Below are positions 47,501 through 60,369 of a stretch of DNA of 64,000 bases, in pieces. The DNA is taken from assembly GCF_003597395.2 (NCBI RefSeq), contig NC_133769.1, forward strand, positions 178,895,283-178,959,282. The letters run 5' to 3'. Origin of the DNA: Chelonoidis abingdonii. Taxonomy: Eukaryota > Chordata > Testudines > Testudinidae. The translations under genes were made by a program, and so were the position numbers. Under the pieces are notes generated by a model, which was given only the letters and a program-made list of their open reading frames with translations, did not search any database and was not told the DNA's origin. Each line of letters begins with the position of its first letter. Positions within the stretch are counted from its first letter, which is position 1.

Positions 47501-50500
47501 CTAAAATGCAGTATAGAAGGCCAGAAGTTAAGGTTGCCACCTTCCGTTAGAAATCCTTTTTCCCATTACTTCTAACTTTCTGAAACATTTATTTTCTGCG
47601 CTTTACTTGGTCTTGATCCAGCAATCTAGAAAGATCGATTGCTATCAATTCAGCTGTTTTTATTTTAAATTCTCTGTTTTCCTTTTATTTTTCAAGATTC
47701 ATGCAATCTTTAAACTCAGAGATTTTGTGCAAGTATAACTCAATCAACTAAGCCAGTTTTGTTCAAGCCGCTTCTTGTGTAGATGTCTTTGAGCTCTAAG
47801 GAATAAACCAAACTTGATGTAGTTTGAACCGTTAGCTTTTTTCAGTGAATCCTCAGAAGAAATTGCCGTAGCTTTTTTAAAAGTCTGAAGCTAAGTCACT
47901 TCAAACTGCTAGGCACAGAGATGTTCTCTACTTTTGGATTGAACTAAACTCTCTCTCCCAGTATTTTGGCCAGGAGAGTTAACCAGCAGTGGCATTCAGA
48001 AGGAATTAGCAACTTTTACTGTTGGTTGTTTTTTAAATTATGCTTAACCTCATTCCTCCCTAACCCCCCACTCCCAAAATCAAGGTGGTATACTGTTGGA
48101 CTTGAGTAATCAGTCTTTCAAAAATGAAGAAATGAAGAGCTGTGGTTGAAAGATCTATTTTAACTTTGTCGTCGTGTTTATAGTGTTTTAATATAACAAC
48201 TTTTTAACCTTTACAACCATAATATAGTAGAATAAAAGCAGGTATTTCTTATTACCTGATTACGTACCACAGTTTAGTGTCTGAGTTCGATCTTGGTTTG
48301 ATTTTTAAGTTTCAACGAGATTTACAAAATGTCAACTTAATTTCAAAACTGGGAACCAGTTTTCCTCTAAGAATGCTTGTCTGAAAAGTTTATGTTCAAA
48401 CTTTTTCATTGGATTTCTTAGCTTGAGTCAAAGCTAAATTGGCTTAGACCTTGATTTTTCCAAAGTTGAGGTCATTCAGCTTTAAATGTTCCAGACTTTA
48501 ACCCTACCGAATAATATTTTCAAACTTGGCTTGATTTAGGTCTCAGTGAGATTTATAAAACAAGTCATGTGATGGTCTGTACTGTAACTGAACTTTCTGT
48601 TTGTAGTTTGTAATAGTGACTGTCCATATTTTAAACTATTAAGTACAGGCAACAGGGTTAAGATGCAGCTACGTGCGTGAGGTAAAACCAACCTGATTTT
48701 CACCAGTGTCCCAGAAGTCTTTACTGTTGCTCGTTTAACTTGGGTGCCCTGTGCTAAGAGGCATGCCTGAAAGCTGCATGCTGTTGCACTGATGCCAGTG
48801 CTTGCCAAGATGCTTTTCTTAGAGCCCTCAGAAAGAAAATGCCCAGCTAGCGGATTTTTTGCTATGTACGCTTTAGCTGACAGATCACAGCATTGTTTTT
48901 CTGTGGGAGTGATTCACTGATCATTCCTGCTCATCTCTTCCTATTAGCTCAAGGCAATAGCACTCTGAAAATAAAGATTACTTTCAGCTTCCTTTTTTTT
49001 TTTTTTAAAGGAATGGGGACTTGGTGGCTGCAGGGGACTTTTAGTGAGTTATGGAGCACTTCACAGCTAGGTCACTAGTACAAATCCTGCCCAGGTGGAT
49101 AGCAACCAAAGCTTGTTACTTTCTGATGGTGTTTCAGTGGCCTGCATGACATAGAGTTGGTTATCTCAGTCCAATTCCTGGTTAAGTGCCCACATCACAA
49201 ACAATCATAACCATGAGCATTGATTGTCCTCAGATACTTGCAACTTCTGCAGAGGGACAAAGAATTGGATGAGCCATGAGCTGATCTCTGAAGGTGGTCT
49301 CTTCAGGCCAGAGGTCAGGGACATTGGTGTGAAAAGTGGGATGGTGCCTCACTGGGAAAATGCTCCCCTCGAATGATGATGACATTCTTCCCTCCTCCTA
49401 ACTTTCTTTGTGCTTCAGGGACAATTTTCCCCAGTGTAGAGATGATTTGCTGGAGTTGTGTACTCTGGAAGGGAACTAATGATTTCCCACTGGTTACTAT
49501 GGTTTACCCAGGGGAAGTGTGATCATTAAATGATGGACATAGGGAAGCAGCTGCCCTATTTGTTGCATCAGTATTGCCCTAGAAACTTGGGCATGCTGGT
49601 GACAAGCAGGGAGATGCAACTGATGGTCTGAAAGCAGAAATTCTCTTTTATGAGGATGAAAACATTTGATCTGATAATGACCTAAGCACTTTGATTTCTG
49701 CTTTTAAGATCTTTTATGGTAAAGGATGCTCAGATTCTGCCCAGCTGAGAAGCTGCACTGGCAACTTGCTGGGGCCTTGATGGCTGCAATCAATGTCTGT
49801 AAAATGGAGTAGATCGCAAATGACTTCATCTTTTAATATAGAGATGTGACCTGCAGAAACTACAGGTCAGAATATGTGATATTCTGCGTTGATAACTCTC
49901 CCTTCTGCCTACACACACACACAGTATTGAGGCTACGCTTTTGAAACACTCAGCAAGGTAAAGTGACATTGACAAGGATCAGACAGTTCTTCTCTCACTC
50001 TGTCTGTCAGTGGTCTCTAGGGAAGTATGTATAGGAACCCAAGCTTGATTCTCTTCTCCCTACCAACAAAGTGGCAGGATCTGTGGGAATGCAGTGATTC
50101 TCTCCTGACCTGAAGTGAGAGTTCACTTACTGTTGCTGAATCACTGCAGTCACTAACTGTAAAATGGAGTGCATATAATACAGGATACAGTGATTATGGT
50201 GCCATTCAAATTCAGTCTATGCTGCAGCACATTAGACTCGGGGGAGCAGTGGTACTGCAAGCAAACATGGCGCAATCATGCACTGAGACGTTGATGTTTC
50301 TTTTATAAATCTAAATAAAATCAAATGAAGGGATGCTGTCCTGAACGTGATGGTTAACATTGACTTTGTAACAAGTGTGTTAGCATCTTTAATTTCTAGT
50401 CACACAGCTCACTGAATACTAACAAGAAAGAGCTTAATTTGCTTTATTTGAAGGATAAACATTATAACAGCACCTTTAATGGCAATGAGATTGCTGGCTA

Positions 50501-51492
50501 TCCTTGGAAACAATTTGAATTTTCATAGGAAGATCTTGGACAGAGTCTGAGGAAGTGGTCGTGCTAATATTCCTTCCCCTTTCCTTGCGGGGGCGGGGGG
50601 CTCAACATGTTAACTTTTAAAATGTGTGTGTATTATTATAATGCATTTATAAGGCACCCATCACAATAGCATCTGAACTTCATAAAATTCTCGGTCTCTT
50701 AAATGTTCTATGTTACTCTTAAATATAAATATGTTCTAGCAGACTCTTCAAGTCTCAACCAATAGTTCATACAACTTCTAAGTCTTCTCTGTTGTTCATT
50801 TATCTCCATGTTTTCAGGGACATCTTACACTTTTATATAATGCCTTTCATGTGACGGTGGTTTTATAAACTTGCATGAGTAGACGTTGCTTCATCACTGC
50901 CAAAATGCAGCCATTTTGGGGTGGTAGTGGGGGGAATGGGAGATTTAACTGCACACAAGAATGTTGCACTACAGTTTAACAAAGTAAAGAAAATTATGCC
51001 CATTTGAGATCATAGGGCAAATTTAGGAAGCCACAAAGTAATTGCTTCCTCTTAATTGGAATTTTGGCTCTTGTGAAAAGTGCTCTGTAATCTCTGTGGA
51101 CCACAAATAGTCAGCCCTCTGTGGTCTTCAATATCTCAACCGAAAGGTTACACTTCCAGAGCATTGGTTCAGTAGTAACATGAAGAACAAGTACAATCTA
51201 CTCAGTCGCTAGTACAGCTTCCTACAGAAACCTGGATTTTCCTAGGAAGTTTCCCATCAGAAGCGTGACAGGACTCTGCAAGAGTTATGAGGATTATTGC
51301 AATTAAAGTAGGGCCTAGACCACAGAATGATGGAGACAACCATAGGCAGTGCTGTCTAGTTTCTCACCTCTGGTAGGTGAACCCTTATTTTAGTGGAGGA
51401 CTCATATTATGGGATATTCAGATATCTGTCCTTCAGTCTTCTGCCTTCAAAAGAGGTACAGTTCTAACCATGTAAACATATGAGAAGTACCA

Positions 51493-51747
51493 TCACTCTG
51501 TCATTAATTTTGCACCACGGATTTGGTACTGGTCAAAAGTGGGTTTCTTGATCCTAAAGGCTTTTCTGTGGTGCACATCACCATAGTAGCTGAGCATCTC
51601 ACCACACCCCTGTGAGCGTATATCCATATCACCGTTGTACAGCTGGAGGAGTTCAGACACAGATGTTTTGACTTGCCGAGGCTCATAGAAGAAGTTGTAT
51701 GTGATAAAGCCAGGACCCATATAAAAATCATACGGAATTGTGGCCAT
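51493..51747 (-). CDS. Hypothetical protein-like ORF, 84 aa
   Basis: This ATG-started frame runs 84 codons to a stop and is composed like a genuine protein. It is rich in Tyr, Phe, Asp and Gly, with motifs such as MATIPYDFYMGPGFITYNFF, a VSELLQLYNGDMDIRSQG segment, and GEMLSYYGDVHHRKAFRIKK. I do not recognise it. The style recalls small axonemal or microtubule-inner proteins, but that is only an impression. No transmembrane segment, signal peptide or zinc-binding pattern is visible. It could be an intact single-exon gene, one exon of a small antisense gene, or a processed remnant. The ATG has G at +4 but a weak upstream context. It lies wholly inside PTGFRN intron 6, about 0.5 kb from exon 7. 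Confidence 0.35.
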   Translation of the reverse strand: MATIPYDFYMGPGFITYNFFYEPRQVKTSVSELLQLYNGDMDIRSQGCGEMLSYYGDVHHRKAFRIKKPTFDQYQIRGAKLMTE

Positions 51748-52217
51748 ATAATAAAGGTTTCATGTTTTAAGAGGTGAGTTGGATTTGTTCAGCTCCTAAT
51801 AGATATGTCCACATCACACACAACAGTGGCTCTGCAGTCAAAGCGGGGGCGTGTGTGTGTGTTCAAGCCTGAACAGGTGAAAGATGCTCACAGGGGCCTC
51901 CTCCAGGGCAAGTGGGAGGCACATTGGCAGAGGACAGTGTGGGGTAGACTCCTGCTGCCATACTGTGCCTGTTCTATGAATCAGTAGAGGACTTCAGAGC
52001 TGGTGATTGGTACTTTCCAGCAGCAAATCAGTGTCCTAAAGAATATGTGAGTGGCTCCATAAATCTTCACTCTGGGAGCAGAGGCAATATAATAGTCATC
52101 TGACATCAGAGTGCTTCACAAACTAATGTAGATTGTTTTAAGCACTGGTTAAAAGCTTTTGGGTAACACATAGAAGGAACCTTGAATGAATAATGGAATT
52201 AAACTGCTATCTTTTAG

Positions 52218-52325
52218 GTCCTGTGTTTAACGTCTCAATGCATTCGGACAACCCGACGGTTTACCAGGGCGAGCTGGCAGATCTGCTCTGCATTGTCACC
52301 ATCGACAGAGCGGCACTTGAGCCAG
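52218..52325 (+). CDS. PTGFRN: PTGFRN exon 7: Ig V-type domain 6, first part
   Basis: A short exon of 108 bp (36 codons), not long enough to stand out as an ORF. Acceptor CTTTTAG, donor GTACCC; phase 1 at both ends. Joined to exon 6 the linker reads TSGPVFNVSMHSDNP, with an NVS sequon. The first Cys of domain 6 is in LLCIVTID, and the exon ends at LEP. At the place where human PTGFRN has RGD (from memory), this one reads QGE (codons 52265-52273). The pattern GPVFNVS...HSD is a clear match to PTGFRN. Confidence 0.94.
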
Positions 52326-54798
52326 GTACCCCACTGAACTGTATTTCATTTTTGTTTTTTTGGAAATAACTCAGTTACCTTCACTGTACTGTACAACACT
52401 GGCAATTGGGACACTATTCGAATAGGTCTAAAAATCAAGAACAAACACAAAGCCCCATATTACTAGTCAAAGAAATGGAGGATATAGAAGATACAGGCCA
52501 AAAAGTTACGTGTTGTGTATATATAAAACAAACTAGTAGGTTCTTATTTCATATCCTAATGAAGAGGGGTCCTCATCACAAATCTCCATTACTGTTCACA
52601 CTAACAGTCCCCATCACTGGCAGTCTCAGCAAAGAACCAAAGATTGAATGCGCCGTGGGTCAGTCACCCTTAGTTAGGAATGAGATTGAGTGTGGGAAAA
52701 AGCTGTGTATCTTCTGTGGGTAGCCATTAAATCTCCACGTGTCAGCTTAGCACTGTTTCCCAACACTAAACTTACTTTATATCTTGTTTTTTACCATTTT
52801 AAAATTTAGCCAAGATGCTAACAATCCTTTCTCATTGCTGATCTCGTTAGTAATGAGCCTGCTTCTAGATTCAAGAGCTTTTGTATGAAATATCAAGAAG
52901 AAATGTTGCACTCTGTTCATTGCTAACATGGCAGGTTGCACACTGAATGCAAACCTTAAAAGGCTGTGAGATTCAGAGAAGCACCAAAAGTTCAGATGTC
53001 TGCTTGACACTAGCATGGCTGATCCTGATTTGGGGTAAAAATACCGTGAAATAGCTTTAAATGATATATTTGTGCTTTGAGAGCTCAAAAAGCTCAAAAA
53101 CAAACAAAAAACTTAGGCTTGATGAGAGTTTTGGATGAAGGTTTAGCTTGGTTTATATTCTCTTCAATTTGTCCCTATTTGTTATGTAAATTAATACATG
53201 TGACACTTACGACCTCTGGAAGCATGATGCTTCTCCAAAAAAGAATAAATAAATCGCTTTTTAGTACAGAAGGTTAGAACATGACATAGCAAGAGTTACT
53301 CAAGACTCACCACCATATAAAGTTCCAGGCTAGCCAGGTATATATGAATATAGAGGCAAATGCAGTGCAGTAGTAGTCTGCTAAGTTACTGCTCTGTGCT
53401 GCCTGTGAAAATGAGTGAAGACTGTAGTGGCAATGGTGGAAACCTGGTTTGAGTGTCTTATTTGAATTGGTTGGTGGGGAGAAAGTTGAGTAAACTTCAG
53501 TGTCAACAAGATTGATAACCCTGGAGAATGGGCGTGGTCTGCAGCAATATAATTGTGTTCTTTTTGTGCCCCAATCTGCCCTTAGTGTGCTTTACAGAAG
53601 ACCCCTTTAGGAATCAGCAGACAGTTTAGTCTCCATGGCTCATTTTCATGATGCCTCTGAGATTTCCAACACGGAGGCCATTCGGTGTATATTGTAGTGA
53701 GGTTTATTATATGACTGATCTGGGGGTATGTGGCAAATGAGAGATTGGAAGTATCCGGACAAAGGGTGGAAGGATGATAGAGAACAGAGTTTTACACTGG
53801 AAAGGTGACCTCTCCAGGGAACTGCCAGTCCCTATGGCCAAGGTGTGAATGGTGCAGTCTCACTGGAGTTGAGATGATTATTGAAAGCATTGATAGTGCT
53901 GAGAATTAGAAATGTCCCTGTCATCTGGAGCAGTCAGTGAAGAGTTTCCATTATCATAGCACTGAAGATCGTTGTAATCGATTCTGCTTCTGGGAATTGT
54001 CTCATTGTGCTTGGCAGATCTGTTTCTGCAGATTCTTAGGTCTGTAGCAGCTGGGAAACTGACCTGTATTCAGGTTGTACAGTGGATGTGCACAGCAGGG
54101 AATGACTAAGTGTGGAATTGTGACAGGTGTCCAGTGGTCTGTGCAAACATTGTTTAACAAGATTTGGGGTTCAGACCAGTCCCATTTGTGTCCTCCTGGA
54201 GAAGCCACATCTGGGCCCTTCAGGCATGCTTGGCACCTCACCAGCCCTCTGCTGGACCTGTGGATGGGAGTCTGATATCTTTTTGACCTGTTGGTGGCCT
54301 GGACTATATTTAGTGAGACAACTCTCCATATTGCAAAATTTAATTCACAGTTGGAATTAATAACCCAGTCTTAGCAGAGATGTCAAGGAAATGAACAGAC
54401 CATGGAAACTCCTCTCGAATTGGAACTGACCCACAATGCTGGGGAAAGCTTGCACCAATTGAATACATATAGAAGAGTTGATGTACTTTCTGGGTTGACT
54501 GAGGCTGGTAGGATTTCTGAGTCTTTTGAGATAACTGGAACAATGTATTACAGGTCTCCCTCTGCCCCCCAGGGTGTGGGAAGTTAAGTGAAAGCAGAGC
54601 AGACATCACTGCTCTTCCAACTGTCAGCTTAACTTGCACACAGAGAAAGCACCACTCCTGGCCCAACCTGTATCTTCTGGAAATCATAGAAGTCAAGTCT
54701 CCATATTAAATACTTGCTGTTTTGGTCTCTGGCATTCCAGAATTGTTCATTTTAGGTTATCTCATGAACACAGAAGAGCCAGTGGATTTGAGAGGAGC

Positions 54799-54834
54799 TT
54801 TTTTTTTCTTTTTTTTCTTTTTTTTTTTCTTTTT
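54799..54834. repeat. Polypyrimidine tract, T-rich with C
   Basis: About 36 nt of T broken by single C, followed directly by ACAGGTGG. It superficially resembles a splice acceptor, but no exon follows. Confidence 0.85.
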
Positions 54835-57800
54835 ACAGGTGGCAGACATGTTGTTGCGGCGTTACGCCTAGATTTATGCTGAACTATTTTTATCTGAGCT
54901 TTATAGCTCTCCTTCACAAATGTGCAATTCTAATAGATGTTTATATTTCATGGAGTAAGGAAGGGAAACATCTGGGGTGATCTATTTACACACTCAATTT
55001 TCATAGCCATCTATGCAAAGTACTTATAGGAAGATTTTGAAATATTTGCTGTGCTTTAGAGAAGACAGTGTCCTTCTCTTTATCTGTCAGCCTATCTTCC
55101 TTTTGTTACACCCAGGATCAATGAGTACTTATAATGCTACTGGTTCTAGGTCAGACTTAGGTGGGGCAATGTAACTTGTCTTAGCTAGCTGAACATTTAT
55201 CCTTCATTGAAGGCACTTTTGGATGTGTCCCTCAGTGCTCTGCTCTGGCTGCAACCCTATTCAAAGAAGTGCTGCTGCTGCTGCTTTGAGCCCCCTCCTG
55301 GAGTGTGCATTGTGGAGGGTTGGGACACACTGGAACATCTGTCCCTTACAGATTCTTCATCTGGGAGAGCCAGTTTATTAGTTTAACAGCTGTAATTGGT
55401 GCACTGAATTTGAATGGGGAAAAATATATTTTACTTCTTTGAGTAAGGTAGTGCCTCTGGTGCCTCTAGGGCAGAGTCTCTTCTATTAGTTCTGTAAAAA
55501 TTCTTATTCTAACAGATAACGTCTCCCAAATGACCTCTTCATAGGCCTGTATTCTCAGGTACTTGAGAGTATTACGGTGCCTTTCTTTGAAAAAGTAGTT
55601 TTATGTGCTCCAGACAGACCCAGTGAGTGCCCTGGCAAATTAACAAAGCCAGCTTCTTTACCTATCTTGAAGTGGTACTCTCAGCTCTCTAGGAAGCCCT
55701 CTTCAACCTCATATAAATTTAGTAAACAAAAAGGGGTTTCAAAATTGTGATTCAGCACAATTGCAAGAGGCTAAAAGAGCTCTGTTCTGTCGAGTGGAAG
55801 TGTGTAATGTGCAGTGGCTGGGGTGGGAATAGGATTCACTGCCCTGAGGACTGAGTGGCCAGGAAAGTAGCTAAAACCCAGACAGCTTAGTCCTGTGTGT
55901 CAAATTGAAATATGCATAACGATGTGCCTGACATGTTGATGATTCTAGCCAGCCTGGAGGGAGAAAGCAGGACACCACCACATTAGTCTGTCTGTAGAGA
56001 GGACTTGAGAGTTTCATGACCCAAAGGGATCATCAGCCTCCTGGATTTGTCACTGGGATATTATATTTCTCCTTCATAATATCCCAGGGTGCATTTAGCC
56101 TCTCTTTTCCTGGTGCCTGATATCGACTAACATAAGACTGTATGGTAGGGGCAGGGAAGAAAGGCAGTGAATTTGTGGTGACAGTGATCTGTTCCAGTGA
56201 TCCAAAAATTAAGACTTTTTTTTGTTCCCTGGTTAAAATTTATTCTTAGTATGAACAACTGACGTGGGGATGGAGGAAAGATTTTCTTGCTTTTGGGGAT
56301 GCCAGTGTATAACCAAATATTTAAATATGCTGTTTAATTGATCAGATCCTGGGAGCAGCTGGACATATTTGCTACTAATCTTTAGAGAACACCAATTCAT
56401 GTCCTGCTGTTGCTAAATTTCCCATTATTTTGTAATGTGAAAAATCACACAAAACTCAGGAATAAAGCAAATGATTTTGGCACACAGCCGCTTCAAGGGA
56501 TATAGTAACGAGGAAATCTTTCAGGCAGACAAACTCTCCCTGTGATTCTCTTGAGTGTGTTGGTACTGAGTCACTAATTGTGCACTGTGTATACTGATTA
56601 ATAAGATATGTTGGCATAATACTATTATGCCACGGTGTAACTACAAAAAGCTAGATCTGACATTCTCAAAATGATAGCAAGATCTTGTAACTTTCAACTC
56701 ATTATCTCTGTATGAAGAAAAAAGAGAACCTCAAATTAACAGTATAGTTTTAAACAGAAAACAATTCTTCAAAGGTATGAATTTGCCTGAGATGTTAAAA
56801 AGACTTATTTGTTAAAATTTTATTCTGCAAGTATAATCGTGTGTGACTGGGGACTTGGAGGAGGCAATGGGTCAAAGCTGTGTTATCTTTGATGTCATGT
56901 ATCCTGGAGAATGTCCAAGTGTTCTTACTATAACTGGATCGAGCTTGTCTGATGTACAGTATGCGGAAGTAAGAGGAATTTATGAGTAATGTATTTCTTC
57001 AGAGATTGGGTGTAGTCAGGATGTGTGGACCTCTTACCTCGGGTCACAGTTTCAAACTCAATCCAGCTTGGTGGAGACAAAAAAGCTAATGGCTGTCTTA
57101 ATGATCTTTGGAATGAGTGGATGGTTCTCAGTCTGGCTTCTTATGGACTGGTGCCCGCTACCACATTCAGCACTAACAGGCCCCTTTTTTCGCAGTCTCC
57201 ACAGAAGTCGAGAACTGACTGGACTATGGAGATGGAACTCTTCTCCTAGAAGTGGTCGGTTCAGGTACAGAATGAGGGACACTGGTGGTGGTGAAGGGAG
57301 CAGGCAAGACAGAGGATGAAATCCTGGCCCTATTGAAACAAAGGAGATTTTTTCCCCCTTGACTTCAGGTGGGCCAGGATGTCACCCTGAGTAACTAAAA
57401 GTAGCCTCTGCAGTTACAGAAAGTACAGGTGATCTCCATGGACTATCTGTCAACAAATGTGCTTCAGGCATTAACTGATCCCCAGGTGGAACTGGGTAAT
57501 GTTTCCCTTCTCCAGAACTGCAGAATACACCAGGTACTTTTATGGGGGTTCTGTGGCATCTTCTGATATTGGCCATTGTTGCAGAACTTACTGGGTGAAT
57601 GGACTATTTGGGAATGCCAGTGTCTCTTGCTATATAGTGTGCCCCTATCTGCTGTCTTTCCGTCTTTTCATTACAGAAGACATTGTACATGAAAATAGGA
57701 CATTTTATTCCATAGCGTTTATCTGCTCCTGCTTCATATTTCAATCCTGCTTATGGGTACTTCCAGGTCAATTAATCATTTTACAAACAGAATTATCCCC

Positions 57801-57865
57801 TCCAATATGGGAATAAGTAACAGGATTTGAAATGCAATACGTAGCTATTAAAGAGACAAGGTAGG

Positions 57866-58026
57866 TGAGATAATATCTTTTATTTTACACAGAGCTTTTC
57901 TTCAGGTCCTTCCTGAAACATGAAGAAGTGCTCTGTGTAAGCTCGATCACTTGTCTCTCTCACCAGCAGAATTTGGTCCAATAAAAGATATTACCTCACC
58001 GACCTTGTCTTTCTAATCTCCTGGAA
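57866..58026. repeat. Dispersed repeat (family A)
   Basis: Contains GGTAGGTGAGATAATATC, CAGAGCTTTTCTTCAGGTCC, a CTCTCTCACCAGCAGAATT block, and GTCCAATAAAAGATATTACC, the same ordered motifs as 20068-20178. Here the two ends are inverted copies of one another, so it may be a rearranged copy. Confidence 0.6.
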
Positions 58027-60369
58027 CCATCATGGCTACAACTCCATGTGCATACATAGATGTGACACCTGCTAACTATAGATACCCCTTGCAAGTGTAG
58101 GATAGGGCTAGGTATTGAGATTGAAGCTCAAATCAGGAATGGTGGTGCTGATATCCTGCAAAATGTTAGTGATGTTTTGGTTGGACCTTACTCAGAAATG
58201 GAAAACATGGACCCTTTCCAGTTTTAGATCTGATGTGGATCCAAAATTGTACAGACTGGCTTGGATATGGGAATTCAACAAATTCATATTCAGTATCTCC
58301 TTTTTCCACCACTGATCTGTATCCAAAATTCATAAGGACGTGGGCTTCAATTTTGGCCCATCTCTGTGCTTAATGTGTAGGGGAATAAGAGATGCGGATA
58401 ATGTATAGAAGCAGCAGAATTATGTCTAAGGCTGCATCCTCATTACACATAAAGCCATGCTACCTACTACTCCATCTGAGGCACTTGTGCGGTAAGAATT
58501 GCTCAACACAGATTTCCTTTGACAGGGTGGCCTACTGATTATTTAGTTAAGAACAGTATTATCTGTCTGCTGTGTATTATCTAGAGCCCATTGACTACAA
58601 TGTGGCCAGGCTGGCAGACCTCAGGATAAAGTCCCTGATCAAGGAAATAGTGTTAAGGCCCTCCTGCTTATCTTCCTGACATTGTGGATAGGTCAGGTAG
58701 AGAATGGTCCATCCCACCCCTATCATCCTGACACACAGATTATGAGAATATCTCCTTATTGCTGTTAGATGGGATCCATCTTTAGCAGGAGCTTTAGACA
58801 AGTTTGTGTTAAGTCATAGTTTTTTACGCTCTCTTTTTTAGTAGCTTTCTGTATATTACTTCTATGTAATAGCATCCATGCTGGTTTTCTAACCTGCTGT
58901 GCACTGCACTGGGGCTTTAACATAGAGGATGTTGCAGTGATTAAACTGCATCCTCAGCTGCCAGCCTAATAGGGTTAAAAGTGCAGATCTGCTAAATGGA
59001 TCAATATGATCTTGTATGAGCACGGAAAGGGACGGTGGTACTGATGGACTCTGACTGCCTGTCAACCAGTCATAGAGGAGGCAGTCACTACCAAGACACT
59101 TGGTAGATTATCTCCTTGCAAGTGCCATGTGTGCAGGGCATAGTCCCTTCTGACGCATAACTAAAGTAAGACTTTGGCAGAACGGTGGGCTGTTTCATTG
59201 GCAGGATGTGAAGGCAAATATTTAGTGATGTCATTGTGTGTGTTTTATGAGCAATTCTAGCATGCTCATCACTGTAGTATCTGGAGGTCTGCCTTTTTAC
59301 TAACTACAGCTGGGAGCTTTGTCTTTTTAGAGGAGAGACTTCTTTGCAAGCACGAGGGACTAGACGAGCTCAAGGACATTGTTTGGAAACTATTACCCAC
59401 TAGCAAACTTCCAGCATTCTGCTCTTCAGCCCTTGTGCTTTAGCTTAACCATGTGGGAGTTACAAATGTCTTATCCAGCTTCTAGGCTTGCTTAGCAAAG
59501 ACTCACCTATGAAATTAAATTTGAGATTTCAGCCTAAAATAGCAGGAAAAAGACAAAAATAGATCTGCTGCTGCCCCCAGTAAGTAACCCTGTCCCTCAC
59601 CCAGCTATCCATAGCCTTCCTACCATTGTACCCCAGTCCAACTTCATGGCACACTTACTCTCCCCACAAGTACCTGCACGATTTACCCACTCTCCCCTAG
59701 TTGCTAAACCTGTGTTTTGACAATACCTTAATCCCATTCCTCTTCAGCTGCTAAACACTCATGTGCTGCCCTCTACTAGAGCACCCCACTGTGACTCTTC
59801 CATCTGTTCTGTTCCCCTGCAGTAACCGTTTACTACCCTTCCTATGGTCCCACTGACAGCCCTTCCCAGGACCTAAAAATCCCTTGCTACCATCCCTGAA
59901 AAAAAGCTCCAACCACCCCACTAAGTGTCCTAGCCCTGACTCTTCCCTTTCTGCTCCCTCTGTTTTACAAGTGCCCACGACTCCCATAACCTCCCTGTCA
60001 TAATTAGATAGAATTCCAAGGATTGATGCCAAATATTGATCCCAGCCTACTTAGAGTTTCCTGCAATCATCGTCTTCCTTGTGAGTCTGGTCAATTCAGA
60101 AATGAGGTTAACTGCCTCAGAGTTCATATGTTCATGATACCACCTGCACTGTAGTCCTTATGTGATTTACCCTGTTTGTGCTGGAAAGCTGAGTCGTCAA
60201 AGAGCAGAATGTACCAGGAAAAAAAAACTATGCTGTATTTTGAGTCATTTGGGTATAGTGCTCCTTTATGTTCAGAGACACCAGACTGCGCCTGTTTGCT
60301 GACTAAGTGACACTGTAAATATCCTTCAGAGCTTGCTGTCCTTGCCAAATTCTGTTTCTTTAAATTCAG

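Larger units (their letters stand above)
40583..52217 (+). other. PTGFRN: PTGFRN intron 6
   Basis: Phase-1 intron of about 11.6 kb, donor GTCAGT, acceptor CTTTTAG. Contains a CR1 (44650-45290), a GC-rich hAT MITE (45895-46437), a MIR (47385-47500), and a protein-like ORF on the - strand (51493-51747). The stretches 40583-44649, 46438-47384 and 47501-51492 hold only short ORFs and no recognised repeat, apart from a poly-T tract near 48992-49006. Confidence 0.88.
52326..60369 (+). other. PTGFRN: PTGFRN intron 7 (splits domain 6)
   Basis: Phase-1 intron of about 8 kb, donor GTACCC, acceptor AAATTCAG, cutting the coding sequence of domain 6 just before strand C. It contains a pyrimidine-rich tract (54799-54834) and a family-A repeat (57866-58026). 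Otherwise only short ORFs without protein character were seen in 52326-57865 and 58027-60369. Confidence 0.88.

Noticed and set aside
55268..55285. Short CTG-type repeat
   Set aside because: Only about five units in an intron; too short to call as a feature.
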